Source of the DNA: Cupriavidus numazuensis
GTDB lineage: Bacteria; Pseudomonadota; Gammaproteobacteria; Burkholderiales; Burkholderiaceae
DNA: 64,000 nt
Assembly: GCF_905397435.1 (NCBI RefSeq)
Contig: NZ_CAJPVI010000014.1
Coordinates: 1 to 64,000 of the forward strand
Direction: 5' to 3'
This document shows positions 48,736 through 57,400 of the stretch, piece after piece (position 1 is the first letter of the stretch; each line of letters opens with the position of its first letter). The notes beneath the pieces were generated by a model, which saw only the letters and a list, made by a program, of their open reading frames with translations, made no database searches and was not told the origin of the DNA. Made by a program: the position numbers and the translations under genes.

Positions 48736-50052
48736 TCAGGCAGTACCTGCCTGTGCAACGAAAACGGCGCCGCATTGGTGCAGCAGCGTGTGGGCCTGGC
48801 GCTCCAGGTCCTCGCGGTGTTCGGGGGCGGCAATGTCCAGCATGCGGCGTACGCGCTGCGACAGGGTCTTGCCGCGCAGATCGGCGACGCCGTGCTCGGT
48901 CACGATCAGGCCTGCGTCGGAACGCGCCGTGCTGACCGGGCCGGACAGCTGCGCCACGATGCGGCTTGCGCCCTTGGCTGTGGCCGGCAGGGCAACAATG
49001 GGCAGGCCGCCGCGGCTGCGCGCGGCCCCGCGCAGGAAGTCCGGGGCACCGCCAACGGCGCCCACGTAGACGCCCGCGGCGACTTCGGCATTGACCTGGC
49101 CGGTCAGGTCGACCTCGATGGCCGAATTGATCGCGGCCAGCTTGTCGATGCTGGCGAGCACTTCGGGATGATGGGTATAGCTGGTCTCGCGCAACTGCAG
49201 CTGCGGATTGCGGTGCGCCCAGCGCCGCAGCCGTTCGCTGCCCATCAGGACGCCGGCGATGCCGATGCCGGTATCAATGGTCTTGCGCGCGTTGGTCAGC
49301 ACGCCGGCTTCGGCCAGCGCGGCAATGCCGTCGCCGATCGCGCCACTGTGCAGGCCCAGGTCGCGGCGGTCGCCCAGCGCCGCCACGATGGCCTCGGGCA
49401 GATTGCCGATACCCATCTGCAGCGTGGCACCGTCCTCGACCCAGCCGGCGATGTGGCGGGCAATGGCCTGCTCGGCCGGACCGGGCGCGCTGCGCTCCAG
49501 GCTGATCGGCGCATGCGCGGCATCCACCAGCAGGTCGATATCGTCCGCGGTCAGGTGGCGGCTGCCGTAGGTCCATGGCACCTCCGGATTGACTTCCGCG
49601 ATGATGACGCGGGCGCAGTCGAGCGCGGCGGGGATGTATTCATGCACCAGGCCCAGGCTGTAGCGGCCTGCCTCGTCGGGGGGCGATACCTGCACCAGCA
49701 CGACGTCCGCGCGCAGCGTGCGCTCGCGAATCAGCCCGGGCAGGTGCGAGTAGTGGCTTGGCACGATGTCCAGGACACCGGCCTTGGCCAACTGCCGGTG
49801 GGGACCACTGGCGGCATAGCCGAAGAAATCGATCACGTCGGCCTGGGCCGGCTGGAGCGTCTCGGATTGGCCGATCCCGACAAAGACGCCGAGCCGGCCG
49901 CCCTGCGCGATGGCGTGGCGGTGCTCAACCAGCGCGCGCGTCAGCGTCAGCGGTTCGGCCGTGGCCTGCCCCCACCAGATGTGATCTCCGGGGCGGATCA
50001 GGGCGCTCAGGTCCGTGGCAATGCGTGCCGTGTCCAACGTCGTTGCGTTCAT
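48736..50052 (-). CDS. Acetyl-CoA hydrolase/CoA-transferase family protein (Cat1-like)
   Basis: A 438-residue protein with the two-domain fold of class I CoA-transferases such as 4-hydroxybutyrate CoA-transferase. Motifs: GDHIWWGQATAEPLTLTRAL, a glycine-rich LQMGIGNLPEAIVAALGD near residue 212 and DLGLHSGAIGDG near 232-242. Characterised members have HTEMF or HSEMF at the last site, where glutamate forms the covalent CoA thioester; here glycine (residue 237) stands there. The late GLIVTEHGVADLRGKTL is normal. It may use another acidic residue or catalyse a different reaction. The start ATG 50052 is 16 bp from the MaoC-like gene, so they are co-transcribed. Confidence 0.85.
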   Translation of the reverse strand: MNATTLDTARIATDLSALIRPGDHIWWGQATAEPLTLTRALVEHRHAIAQGGRLGVFVGIGQSETLQPAQADVIDFFGYAASGPHRQLAKAGVLDIVPSHYSHLPGLIRERTLRADVVLVQVSPPDEAGRYSLGLVHEYIPAALDCARVIIAEVNPEVPWTYGSRHLTADDIDLLVDAAHAPISLERSAPGPAEQAIARHIAGWVEDGATLQMGIGNLPEAIVAALGDRRDLGLHSGAIGDGIAALAEAGVLTNARKTIDTGIGIAGVLMGSERLRRWAHRNPQLQLRETSYTHHPEVLASIDKLAAINSAIEVDLTGQVNAEVAAGVYVGAVGGAPDFLRGAARSRGGLPIVALPATAKGASRIVAQLSGPVSTARSDAGLIVTEHGVADLRGKTLSQRVRRMLDIAAPEHREDLERQAHTLLHQCGAVFVAQAGTA

Positions 50053-50067
50053 GGCGTGCGCTCTGGC

Positions 50068-50961
50068 TCAAGCGATTTCGGCCCAGCCATGGCTGAGCAC
50101 GACCTTGTCGCGCTCCAGTACCTTGGCGCGCAGCTGGTAGTGGTTTGGGTTCTCCGTTGTGCGCCAGATTTCCGTCACCAGGGTCTCGCCGGGGAACACC
50201 GGGGCGGTGAAGCGGATATCGAGCGCGCGCAGGCGGGACGGATCGTGCTCCGCGCACTGGCGCACCAGCGCATGCGCCACCAGCCCGTAGCTGGCCAGGC
50301 CGTGCAGGATGGGGCGCTCGAAGCCAGCTGCCTTTGCTACGGCCGGATCCGCGTGCAGCGGGTTGAAGTCGCCCATCAGGCGGTACAGCAGCGCAGCCTC
50401 GGGGCGGATGGCCTGGGTGTCGGTGAAGTGCGGCGCCTGGTCTTCCGGCGTGGGGCGTAGCGCGGGCAGCGGCGTATCACTGGGCTGACCGCCATCGAGC
50501 TCGCTATAGCCGCCGTCGCCGCGCAGGAAGCTCACTTGCTGCACGGTCGCGAGCAATTCGCCTTCGGCGGTTTCCAGCCGGCGTTCCGTGACCATGATGG
50601 CGCCTTTGCCTGCGCCCTTGTCAGTCAGGTGGGTGATGCGGTTGTGGCCGACGATGTCGGCGCTGGCGGGCAATGGGCGGTGAAGGCGCATGCGCTGCTC
50701 GCCGTGCAGCAGCTTGACCCAGTCGATGCCCGTATCGGCTTCGCGCGCCCAGAAACCCGGATAACCCAGCACGACCGCTTGTGACGGCAGCGTGCGCAGG
50801 CCGCCAGCAGCCCCCTCGTACACAAAGGGCAGCGCAGCCGCGTCCAGCGGGTCGTTGCCGAGCCCCAGGGCGAGCGCATACAGCATCGTGTCGCGCTCGG
50901 TATAGCGCTGGCGGACAGGGGCGAATGGACGCTGCTTGAGGTGTTGGTAGCTGACTGCCAT
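50068..50961 (-). CDS. MaoC-like double-hotdog enoyl-CoA hydratase
   Basis: A 297-residue protein with two hotdog domains, like hydratase 2 of peroxisomal multifunctional enzyme. The C-terminal domain has the catalytic R-specific hydratase motif LMGDFNPLHADPAVAKAAGF followed by ILHGLASYGLVAHAL, including the D-x-N-P-x-H core. The N-terminal hotdog is the non-catalytic substrate-tunnel type. It hydrates an enoyl-CoA to R-3-hydroxyacyl-CoA, following the acyl-CoA dehydrogenase of the operon. It is the first gene of the leftward operon; the 330-bp divergent gap upstream should hold its promoter. Confidence 0.92.
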   Translation of the reverse strand: MAVSYQHLKQRPFAPVRQRYTERDTMLYALALGLGNDPLDAAALPFVYEGAAGGLRTLPSQAVVLGYPGFWAREADTGIDWVKLLHGEQRMRLHRPLPASADIVGHNRITHLTDKGAGKGAIMVTERRLETAEGELLATVQQVSFLRGDGGYSELDGGQPSDTPLPALRPTPEDQAPHFTDTQAIRPEAALLYRLMGDFNPLHADPAVAKAAGFERPILHGLASYGLVAHALVRQCAEHDPSRLRALDIRFTAPVFPGETLVTEIWRTTENPNHYQLRAKVLERDKVVLSHGWAEIA

Positions 50962-51289
50962 GTGCTTGTTCCTATGTCATCGTCAGGAAATTGCGCAAAG
51001 CATGTCGTCAAAGCCGGATTTTCGCTATTTGACAATGCCAATGGTCGTCTTCGGCGTTTGCGAAAACCGGGCCTTCGCCGAAGTGGAAGGCGCGCTTTCA
51101 CAAAGGCTGATTGTCTGGCTCGCCGAAGGCAGCGACCATTGCGGCCATGACAAGGGTGGACGTCCGCATGGAGAGAGCAAATGTCGGCAGGCCCGCCCTG
51201 TGTCCCTTGCACCGCAATTCCATTCTCCGGAATCGCGATTGCTGCTCGTGCCAGCAAACGCTGACGACAATGAACACCAGAGACGTGCC
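50962..51289. other. Divergent promoter region between the two acyl-CoA operons
   Basis: A 328-bp gap with starts facing outward on both sides. No clear -35/-10 pair or long palindrome was identified by eye. The rightward frame through it is an unlikely N-terminal extension of the dehydrogenase. Confidence 0.6.
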
Positions 51290-52456
51290 ATGATCGAACA
51301 GACCCAATCGAACAACTTCCAGGAAATTCGCGATGCCGTCCGCGCACTATGCGCGGAGTTTCCGGACGAATACTTCCGCAAGGTGGATGAGCAGCGCGCC
51401 TATCCGGAGGCCTTCGTCAATGCACTGACCGAGGCAGGATGGCTGGCAGCCCTGATCCCGCAGGAGTACGGCGGTTCCGGCCTGGGGCTGACGGAAGCGT
51501 CGGTGATCATGGAAGAGATCAACCGCTGCGGCGGCAATTCCGGTGCCTGCCACGGTCAGATGTACAACATGGGAACGCTGCTGAGGCATGGTTCCAAGGC
51601 GCAGAAAGAAAAGTACCTGCCGAAGATTGCTTCGGGGGAATGGCGCCTGCAATCCATGGGGGTGACCGAGCCGACCACGGGCACCGATACCACCAAGATC
51701 AAGACCTCGGCAGTCAAGAAGGACGGGCGCTACGTCGTCAACGGTCAGAAGGTCTGGATCAGCCGCGTGCAGCACAGCGACTTCATGATCCTGCTGGCGC
51801 GTACCACGCCGCTGGCAGAGGTGACGAAGAAGAGCGAAGGGATGTCCATCTTCATGGTCGATCTGCACGAGGCGCAGAAGAAAGGCCTGACCGTGCGTCC
51901 CATTGCCAACATGGTCAACCACGAGACCAATGAACTCTTCTTCGAAGACCTGGAGATCCCAGAGGAAAACCTGATCGGTGAAGAAGGCAAGGGCTTCAAG
52001 TACATCCTGGACGGCCTGAACGCCGAGCGCACGCTGATCGCAGCGGAGTGCATTGGCGATGGCTACTGGTTCATGGATCGCGTGACCAAGTACGTCAAGG
52101 AGCGGCAGGTTTTCGGTCGCCCCATCGGTCAGAACCAGGGTGTCCAGTTCCCGATCGCCGAGTCCTTTATGGAGATCGAGGCGGCAAACCTGATGCGCTG
52201 GAAGGCTTGCGAACTGTACGACGCGCACGAGCCGATGGGAGCCCAGGCCAACATGGCCAAGTACCTGGCAGCCAAGGCAAGCTGGGAGGCCGGCAACGCG
52301 TGCCTGCAGTATCACGGCGGCTTCGGCTTTGCCTGCGAATACGATGTGGAGCGCAAGTTCCGCGAGACCCGTCTCTATCAAGTGGCACCGATCTCGACGA
52401 ACCTGATCTATTCCTTCGTCGCGGAGCACATCCTCGGCTTGCCGCGGTCGTTCTGA
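51290..52456 (+). CDS. Acyl-CoA dehydrogenase, helix-G glutamate type
   Basis: ATG 51290 (MIEQTQSNNFQEIRDAVRAL) gives 388 residues; the frame extends upstream but the extra 110 residues are not dehydrogenase-like. Family segments: LIPQEYGGSGLGLTEAS, GVTEPTTGTDTTKIKTSA, YVVNGQKVWISRVQHSD and QYHGGFGFACEYDVERKF. The usual C-terminal catalytic YEG is replaced by LYQVAPISTNL. A glutamate in DGLNAERTLIAAE matches the alternative base position used by isovaleryl- and long-chain acyl-CoA dehydrogenases. It may therefore act on a branched or bulky acyl-CoA. An SDR gene follows 126 bp later. Confidence 0.9.
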   Translation: MIEQTQSNNFQEIRDAVRALCAEFPDEYFRKVDEQRAYPEAFVNALTEAGWLAALIPQEYGGSGLGLTEASVIMEEINRCGGNSGACHGQMYNMGTLLRHGSKAQKEKYLPKIASGEWRLQSMGVTEPTTGTDTTKIKTSAVKKDGRYVVNGQKVWISRVQHSDFMILLARTTPLAEVTKKSEGMSIFMVDLHEAQKKGLTVRPIANMVNHETNELFFEDLEIPEENLIGEEGKGFKYILDGLNAERTLIAAECIGDGYWFMDRVTKYVKERQVFGRPIGQNQGVQFPIAESFMEIEAANLMRWKACELYDAHEPMGAQANMAKYLAAKASWEAGNACLQYHGGFGFACEYDVERKFRETRLYQVAPISTNLIYSFVAEHILGLPRSF

Positions 52457-52582
52457 CCGGTACTGCGGCCGCGCCTGGTTGAAGGGGCAGAGGCGCGGAA
52501 AGCCTCTGCCGATGCGGCCACGCCATTCATTGTCTGTCGCGACGGGTCCTGCCGACGCGGTTCATCGAAAAAAGGAAGGAAA

Positions 52583-53332
52583 ATGGATCTGCGGATCAAA
52601 GACCGAGTTGCCATTGTTACCGGGTCTGCACGCGGGCTCGGCGCGGCAACGGCTCGCCGTCTGGCGGAAGAGGGTGCGCGCGTGGTTGTGACGGACGTGC
52701 TCAGGGACCGCGCCGAAGAGACTGCCGCGGCGATGCGTGCCGATGGCCTGCAAGCTCACTGCGTGATCGCTGATATCACCAAAGGCGAAGAAGTGCGCCA
52801 ACTGGTGGAAGAAACGGTCTCACATTTTGGCGGGGTGCATATCCTCGTCAACAATGCCGGATTTCCGCGAGACAAGTATCTCGTGAAAATGAGCGAGGAA
52901 GACTGGGACCTCGTCATGGAAGTCATGCTGAAGGGCGCCTTCCTGGCGACCAGGGCCGTGATGCCGCATTTCATTGAACAGGGTTGGGGCCGCGTGATCA
53001 ACATCAGCTCGCGTGCGCACTTCGGAAATCCTACGCAGGCAAACTATTCCGCTGCCAAAGCAGGACTGATCGGCATGGCAAAGGCGCTGGCGATCGAGGA
53101 AGGGCGCTATGGCGTCACGGTGAACTGCGTGGCACCGGGTTTCATCGAGACCGAGATGGTGCAGGCGTTGCCGACGTACGAAACGATCAAGGAGCGTGCC
53201 GTGCAGATGCAGCCCGTCAAACGCGTCGGCCGGCCGGCGGATATTGCCGACGCGGTGGCCTTTCTGGCTTCCGAGTGCGCCGGCTTCATTTCCGGTGAAG
53301 TGCTGCATGTGAGCGGGGGCCGTTTTGGCTAA
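52583..53332 (+). CDS. Short-chain dehydrogenase/reductase (FabG-like)
   Basis: A 249-residue classical SDR with strong ribosome-binding site AAGGAAGG before the ATG. Rossmann motif VTGSARGLGAATARRL, NNAG in ILVNNAGFPRDKYLV, catalytic serine in INISSRAHFG and the YxxxK pair in ANYSAAKAGLIGMAKAL. The acidic residue in VVVTDVLRD suggests NAD(H). It probably oxidises the 3-hydroxyacyl-CoA intermediate of the linked pathway, supplying the step missing from the leftward operon. Confidence 0.92.
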   Translation: MDLRIKDRVAIVTGSARGLGAATARRLAEEGARVVVTDVLRDRAEETAAAMRADGLQAHCVIADITKGEEVRQLVEETVSHFGGVHILVNNAGFPRDKYLVKMSEEDWDLVMEVMLKGAFLATRAVMPHFIEQGWGRVINISSRAHFGNPTQANYSAAKAGLIGMAKALAIEEGRYGVTVNCVAPGFIETEMVQALPTYETIKERAVQMQPVKRVGRPADIADAVAFLASECAGFISGEVLHVSGGRFG

Positions 53333-53803
53333 GTAGGCGTAAGGCCTGACACGAATGCTGAACAGGAGTGCATGGTGGCGTACGGAAGACGAAGCGGAAC
53401 ATGCGAGGACCGCGAGCCGTTTGATGATTCGGGGAGTATCTGTGCCGCACAGGCGCGGCATGATGGAGGCAATCAGGTTCAACTGACTCCAAAGCGTTCA
53501 CATTGGGCGTGGGCCAATGCAATAGGACACCATGACTGGATGGATTCGCATACCCCTTTTGCCTACCACGATCAGTGATTCGTTTGCATTGTCGGCCAGC
53601 GGCGGTCCGCCGGATTCCGCGGTCTGATCGCCGGCTGACAATCGCCGCTCTTTCGGCAGCAATGCTGCCGCCTCGCTGTTTGCCTTCCACTACCTGAGAC
53701 CCGAATTGGCCATGTGCGGCGAGAAGGGTTCCTCAAGCTAATCCTTTGCGCCATTGACCATGCCCAGCCTCAAGAGGCGTGGCCGATTGCATTCTTCGCG
53801 CCC
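53333..53803. other. Gap before pyruvate carboxylase, no supported gene
   Basis: 471 bp with no convincing coding frame. The frame opening at 53714 precedes pyruvate carboxylase in phase but its first 30 residues do not match the family. Confidence 0.5.
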
Positions 53804-56800
53804 ATGAACTACACACCCATCAAATCCCTGCTGATTGCCAACCGATCCGAGATCGCGATTCGCGTGATGCGGGCTGCCGCCGAGATGAACATCCGGACGG
53901 TCGCCATCTATTCGAAGGAAGACCGGCTCGCGCTCCATCGCTTCAAGGCGGATGAAAGCTACCTGGTCGGCGAGGGCAAGAAGCCGCTGGCGGCCTACCT
54001 CGATATCGACGACATCCTGCGCATCGCACGGCAGGCCAAGGTCGATGCCATCCACCCGGGCTATGGCTTTCTCTCGGAGAACCCGGATTTCGCGCAGGCC
54101 GTGATGGATGCCGGCATCCGCTGGATCGGCCCGTCGCCGGATGTGATGCGCAAGCTCGGCAACAAGGTCGCGGCGCGCAATGCCGCGATCGAGGCGGGCG
54201 TGCCGGTGATGCCGGCCACCGACCCGCTGCCGCAAGATCTGGACGCGTGCAAGCGCCTGGCAGCCGGCATCGGCTATCCGCTGATGCTCAAGGCGAGCTG
54301 GGGCGGTGGCGGACGCGGCATGCGTATGCTGGAGAATGAACAGGACCTTGAAACGTTGCTGCCGGCCGCAAGGCGCGAGGCGCTGGCCGCGTTTGGCAAC
54401 GATGAGGTCTATGTCGAGAAACTGGTACGCAATGCGCGCCACGTGGAAGTGCAGGCGCTCGGCGATACGCATGGCAACCTCGTGCACCTGTACGAGCGCG
54501 ACTGTACCGTGCAGCGGCGCAACCAGAAGGTGGTGGAGCGCGCGCCCGCGCCCTACCTCGACGACGCCGGCCGCGCGGCGCTGTGTGACGCGGCGATGCG
54601 CCTGATGCGCGCGGTCGGCTACACGCACGCCGGCACGATCGAATTCCTGATGGATGCCGACTCCGGCCAGTTCTACTTCATCGAAGTCAATCCGCGCATC
54701 CAGGTCGAGCACACGGTCACCGAGATGGTCACCGGCGTCGATATCGTCAAGGCGCAGATCCGCATCACCGAGGGCGGCCATATCGGCATGACCGAGAACA
54801 CGAGCGACGCCGACGGCAAGATCGTGGTGCGTGCCGCGGGCGTGCCAGAACAGGCAGGGATCTCGCTGAACGGGCATGCGCTGCAATGCCGGATCACGAC
54901 CGAGGATCCCGAGAACGGCTTCCTGCCCGACTATGGCCGGCTGTCCGCCTACCGCAGCGCGGCAGGCTTCGGCGTGCGCCTTGATGCCGGCACTGCCTAT
55001 GGCGGCGCGGTAATCACGCCGTACTACGATTCGCTGCTGGTCAAGGTCACGACCTGGGCACCAACCGCGCCCGAGTCGATCCGGCGCATGGACCGCGCGC
55101 TGCGCGAGTTCCGCATCCGCGGCGTGGCGTCCAACCTGCAGTTCCTCGAAAACGTCATCAACCATCCGTCGTTCAAGGCCGGCGACGTCACCACGCGCTT
55201 TATCGACAAGACGCCAGAACTGCTCGCCTTCACCAAGCGGCAGGATCGCGCGACCAAGCTGCTGCACTATCTCGGCGATGTCTGCGTCAATGGCCATCCC
55301 GAAATGACCGGCCGCTCGCTGCCATCGTTGCCGCTGCCCGCGCCGGTCCTCCCGGCGGTGGACGCAACGAGCCCGCTGCCGACCGGCACGCGCGATCTGC
55401 TGCGCGAGCTTGGTGCGGAAAAGTTCTCGCAATGGATGCTCGAGCAGAAGCGGGTGCTGCTAACCGACACGACGATGCGCGATGCGCACCAGTCCCTGTT
55501 CGCCACGCGCATGCGCACCGCCGACATGCTGCCGATCGCGCCGTTCTACGCGCGCGAACTGCCGCAGCTGTTCTCGATGGAGTGCTGGGGTGGTGCGACG
55601 TTCGATGTGGCCCTGCGCTTCCTCAAGGAAGACCCGTGGCAGCGTCTTGAGCAATTGCGCGAGCGGGTGCCGAACATCCTGTTCCAGATGCTGCTGCGCG
55701 GCTCGAATGCGGTCGGCTACACCAACTACGCGGACAACGTGGTGAAGTTCTTCGTGCGCCAGGCCGCCAGCGCCGGCGTGGACGTGTTCCGTGTGTTCGA
55801 TTCCCTGAACTGGGTGCGCAATATGCGCGTGGCCATCGATGCCGTGGGCGAAAGCGGCGCGCTGTGCGAAGGCGCGATCTGCTACACCGGCGACATCTTC
55901 GACGGCTCCCGTCCCAAGTACGACCTGAGGTACTACGTCGGCATCGCGCGCGAGCTGAAGCAGGCCGGCGTGCATGTGCTGGGCATCAAGGACATGGCCG
56001 GCATCTGCCGCCCGCAGGCGGCGGCTGCGCTGGTCAAGGCGCTCAAGGAAGAGACCGGGTTGCCCGTGCATTTCCATACGCACGACACCAGCGGCATCTC
56101 GGCCGCGTCCGCGCTGGCCGCCATCGAGGCGGGCTGCGATGCGGTGGATGGTGCGCTCGATGCCATGAGCGGACTCACGTCGCAACCGAACCTGTCGAGC
56201 ATCGCCGCGGCGCTGGCCGGCAGCGAGCGCGACCCCGGACTGAGCCTGGAGCGGCTGCACGAGGCGTCGATGTACTGGGAAGGCGTGCGTCGCTACTACG
56301 CGCCGTTCGAGTCGGAAATCCGCGCCGGTACGGCCGATGTCTATCGCCACGAAATGCCTGGTGGCCAGTACACCCACCTGCGCGAGCAGGCGCGTTCGCT
56401 TGGCATCGAGCATCGCTGGACCGAGGTGTCGCGCGCTTACGCCGATGTCAACAAGATGTTCGGCGATATCGTGAAGGTGACGCCGACTTCCAAGGTGGTC
56501 GGCGACATGGCGCTGATGATGGTCGCCAATGACATGAGCGCGGCCGATGTTTGCGATCCGGCGAAGGACATTGCGTTTCCTGAATCGGTGGTCTCGCTGT
56601 TCAAGGGCGAACTGGGCTTCCCGCCGGACGGATTCCCGGAAGCCCTGTCGCGCAAGGTGCTGCGCGGCGAGCCGCCTGCGCCTTACCGCCCGGGCGACCA
56701 GATTCCGGCGGTCGATCTGGAGGCAGTGCGCGTTGCCGCCGAAGCGGCCTGCGAGCAGCCGCTCGACGACCGCCAGCTTGCTTCGTACCTGATGTATCCG

Positions 56801-57313
56801 AAGCAAGCGGCTGATTACCACGCACATGTGCGCACCTACAGCGATACCTCGGTGGTGCCAACGCCTGCCTATCTGTATGGCCTGCAACCCCAGGAAGAGG
56901 TGGGCATCGATATCGCGCCGGGCAAGACGCTGCTGGTATCGCTGCAGGGCATGCATGCCGACGCCGAAGAGGGCAACATCAAGGTCCAGTTCGAACTGAA
57001 CGGGCAGTCGCGCACGGCGGTGATCGAGCAGCGCAGCACCGTGCAGGCCGGCACGTCACGCCACAGCCGTCCGGTTGCCGATCCCGAGAATCCGCTGCAT
57101 ATCGCCGCGCCGATGCCGGGCTCGATCGTGACCGTGGCGGTCCAGCCGGGACAACGCGTGACCGCGGGCACAACGCTGCTGGCGCTGGAGGCGATGAAGA
57201 TGGAAACCCATATTGCCGCCGAGCGTGACTGCGAGATTGCGGCCGTGCATGTGAAACAGGGTGACCGTGTCGCCGCCAAGGAATTGCTGATCGAACTGAA
57301 ACCTGCGGATTGA
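53804..57313 (+). CDS. pyc: Pyruvate carboxylase
   Basis: ATG 53804 (MNYTPIKSLLIANRSEIAIR) gives 1169 residues, normal for a single-chain pyruvate carboxylase. Domain order: biotin carboxylase (1-450; HPGYGFLSENPDFA, SWGGGGRGMRML, FIEVNPRIQVEHTVTEMV), carboxyltransferase (550-830; TTMRDAHQSLFATRMRT, FRVFDSLNWVRNM, VHFHTHDTSG), a tetramerisation linker, and the biotin carrier domain with the biotinyl lysine in LALEAMKMETHIAAERD. It makes oxaloacetate from pyruvate, bicarbonate and ATP. It lies after the acyl-CoA dehydrogenase and SDR genes, where it could replenish the citric acid cycle during growth on acids that yield acetyl-CoA. Confidence 0.97.
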   Translation: MNYTPIKSLLIANRSEIAIRVMRAAAEMNIRTVAIYSKEDRLALHRFKADESYLVGEGKKPLAAYLDIDDILRIARQAKVDAIHPGYGFLSENPDFAQAVMDAGIRWIGPSPDVMRKLGNKVAARNAAIEAGVPVMPATDPLPQDLDACKRLAAGIGYPLMLKASWGGGGRGMRMLENEQDLETLLPAARREALAAFGNDEVYVEKLVRNARHVEVQALGDTHGNLVHLYERDCTVQRRNQKVVERAPAPYLDDAGRAALCDAAMRLMRAVGYTHAGTIEFLMDADSGQFYFIEVNPRIQVEHTVTEMVTGVDIVKAQIRITEGGHIGMTENTSDADGKIVVRAAGVPEQAGISLNGHALQCRITTEDPENGFLPDYGRLSAYRSAAGFGVRLDAGTAYGGAVITPYYDSLLVKVTTWAPTAPESIRRMDRALREFRIRGVASNLQFLENVINHPSFKAGDVTTRFIDKTPELLAFTKRQDRATKLLHYLGDVCVNGHPEMTGRSLPSLPLPAPVLPAVDATSPLPTGTRDLLRELGAEKFSQWMLEQKRVLLTDTTMRDAHQSLFATRMRTADMLPIAPFYARELPQLFSMECWGGATFDVALRFLKEDPWQRLEQLRERVPNILFQMLLRGSNAVGYTNYADNVVKFFVRQAASAGVDVFRVFDSLNWVRNMRVAIDAVGESGALCEGAICYTGDIFDGSRPKYDLRYYVGIARELKQAGVHVLGIKDMAGICRPQAAAALVKALKEETGLPVHFHTHDTSGISAASALAAIEAGCDAVDGALDAMSGLTSQPNLSSIAAALAGSERDPGLSLERLHEASMYWEGVRRYYAPFESEIRAGTADVYRHEMPGGQYTHLREQARSLGIEHRWTEVSRAYADVNKMFGDIVKVTPTSKVVGDMALMMVANDMSAADVCDPAKDIAFPESVVSLFKGELGFPPDGFPEALSRKVLRGEPPAPYRPGDQIPAVDLEAVRVAAEAACEQPLDDRQLASYLMYPKQAADYHAHVRTYSDTSVVPTPAYLYGLQPQEEVGIDIAPGKTLLVSLQGMHADAEEGNIKVQFELNGQSRTAVIEQRSTVQAGTSRHSRPVADPENPLHIAAPMPGSIVTVAVQPGQRVTAGTTLLALEAMKMETHIAAERDCEIAAVHVKQGDRVAAKELLIELKPAD

Positions 57314-57400
57314 TAGCGCTTCGGCGTCCTATTCCTTGAAGGCCGCAGGAAGGCGCAAGTCAGCCTGCCGATCCGGCGCATCTGCGCCGGATCGGGCTTC

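Noticed and set aside
47405-50460. Long rightward open frames (554 and 561 codons) antisense to the thiolase and CoA-transferase genes
   Set aside because: They mirror strongly conserved leftward enzymes; long antisense frames are expected in high-GC DNA, and the products show repetitive H/R/Q/A-rich text without domains.
53738-56956. Leftward frames of 564 and 498 codons opposite pyruvate carboxylase
   Set aside because: Antisense shadows of the pyruvate carboxylase gene, with no family motifs.
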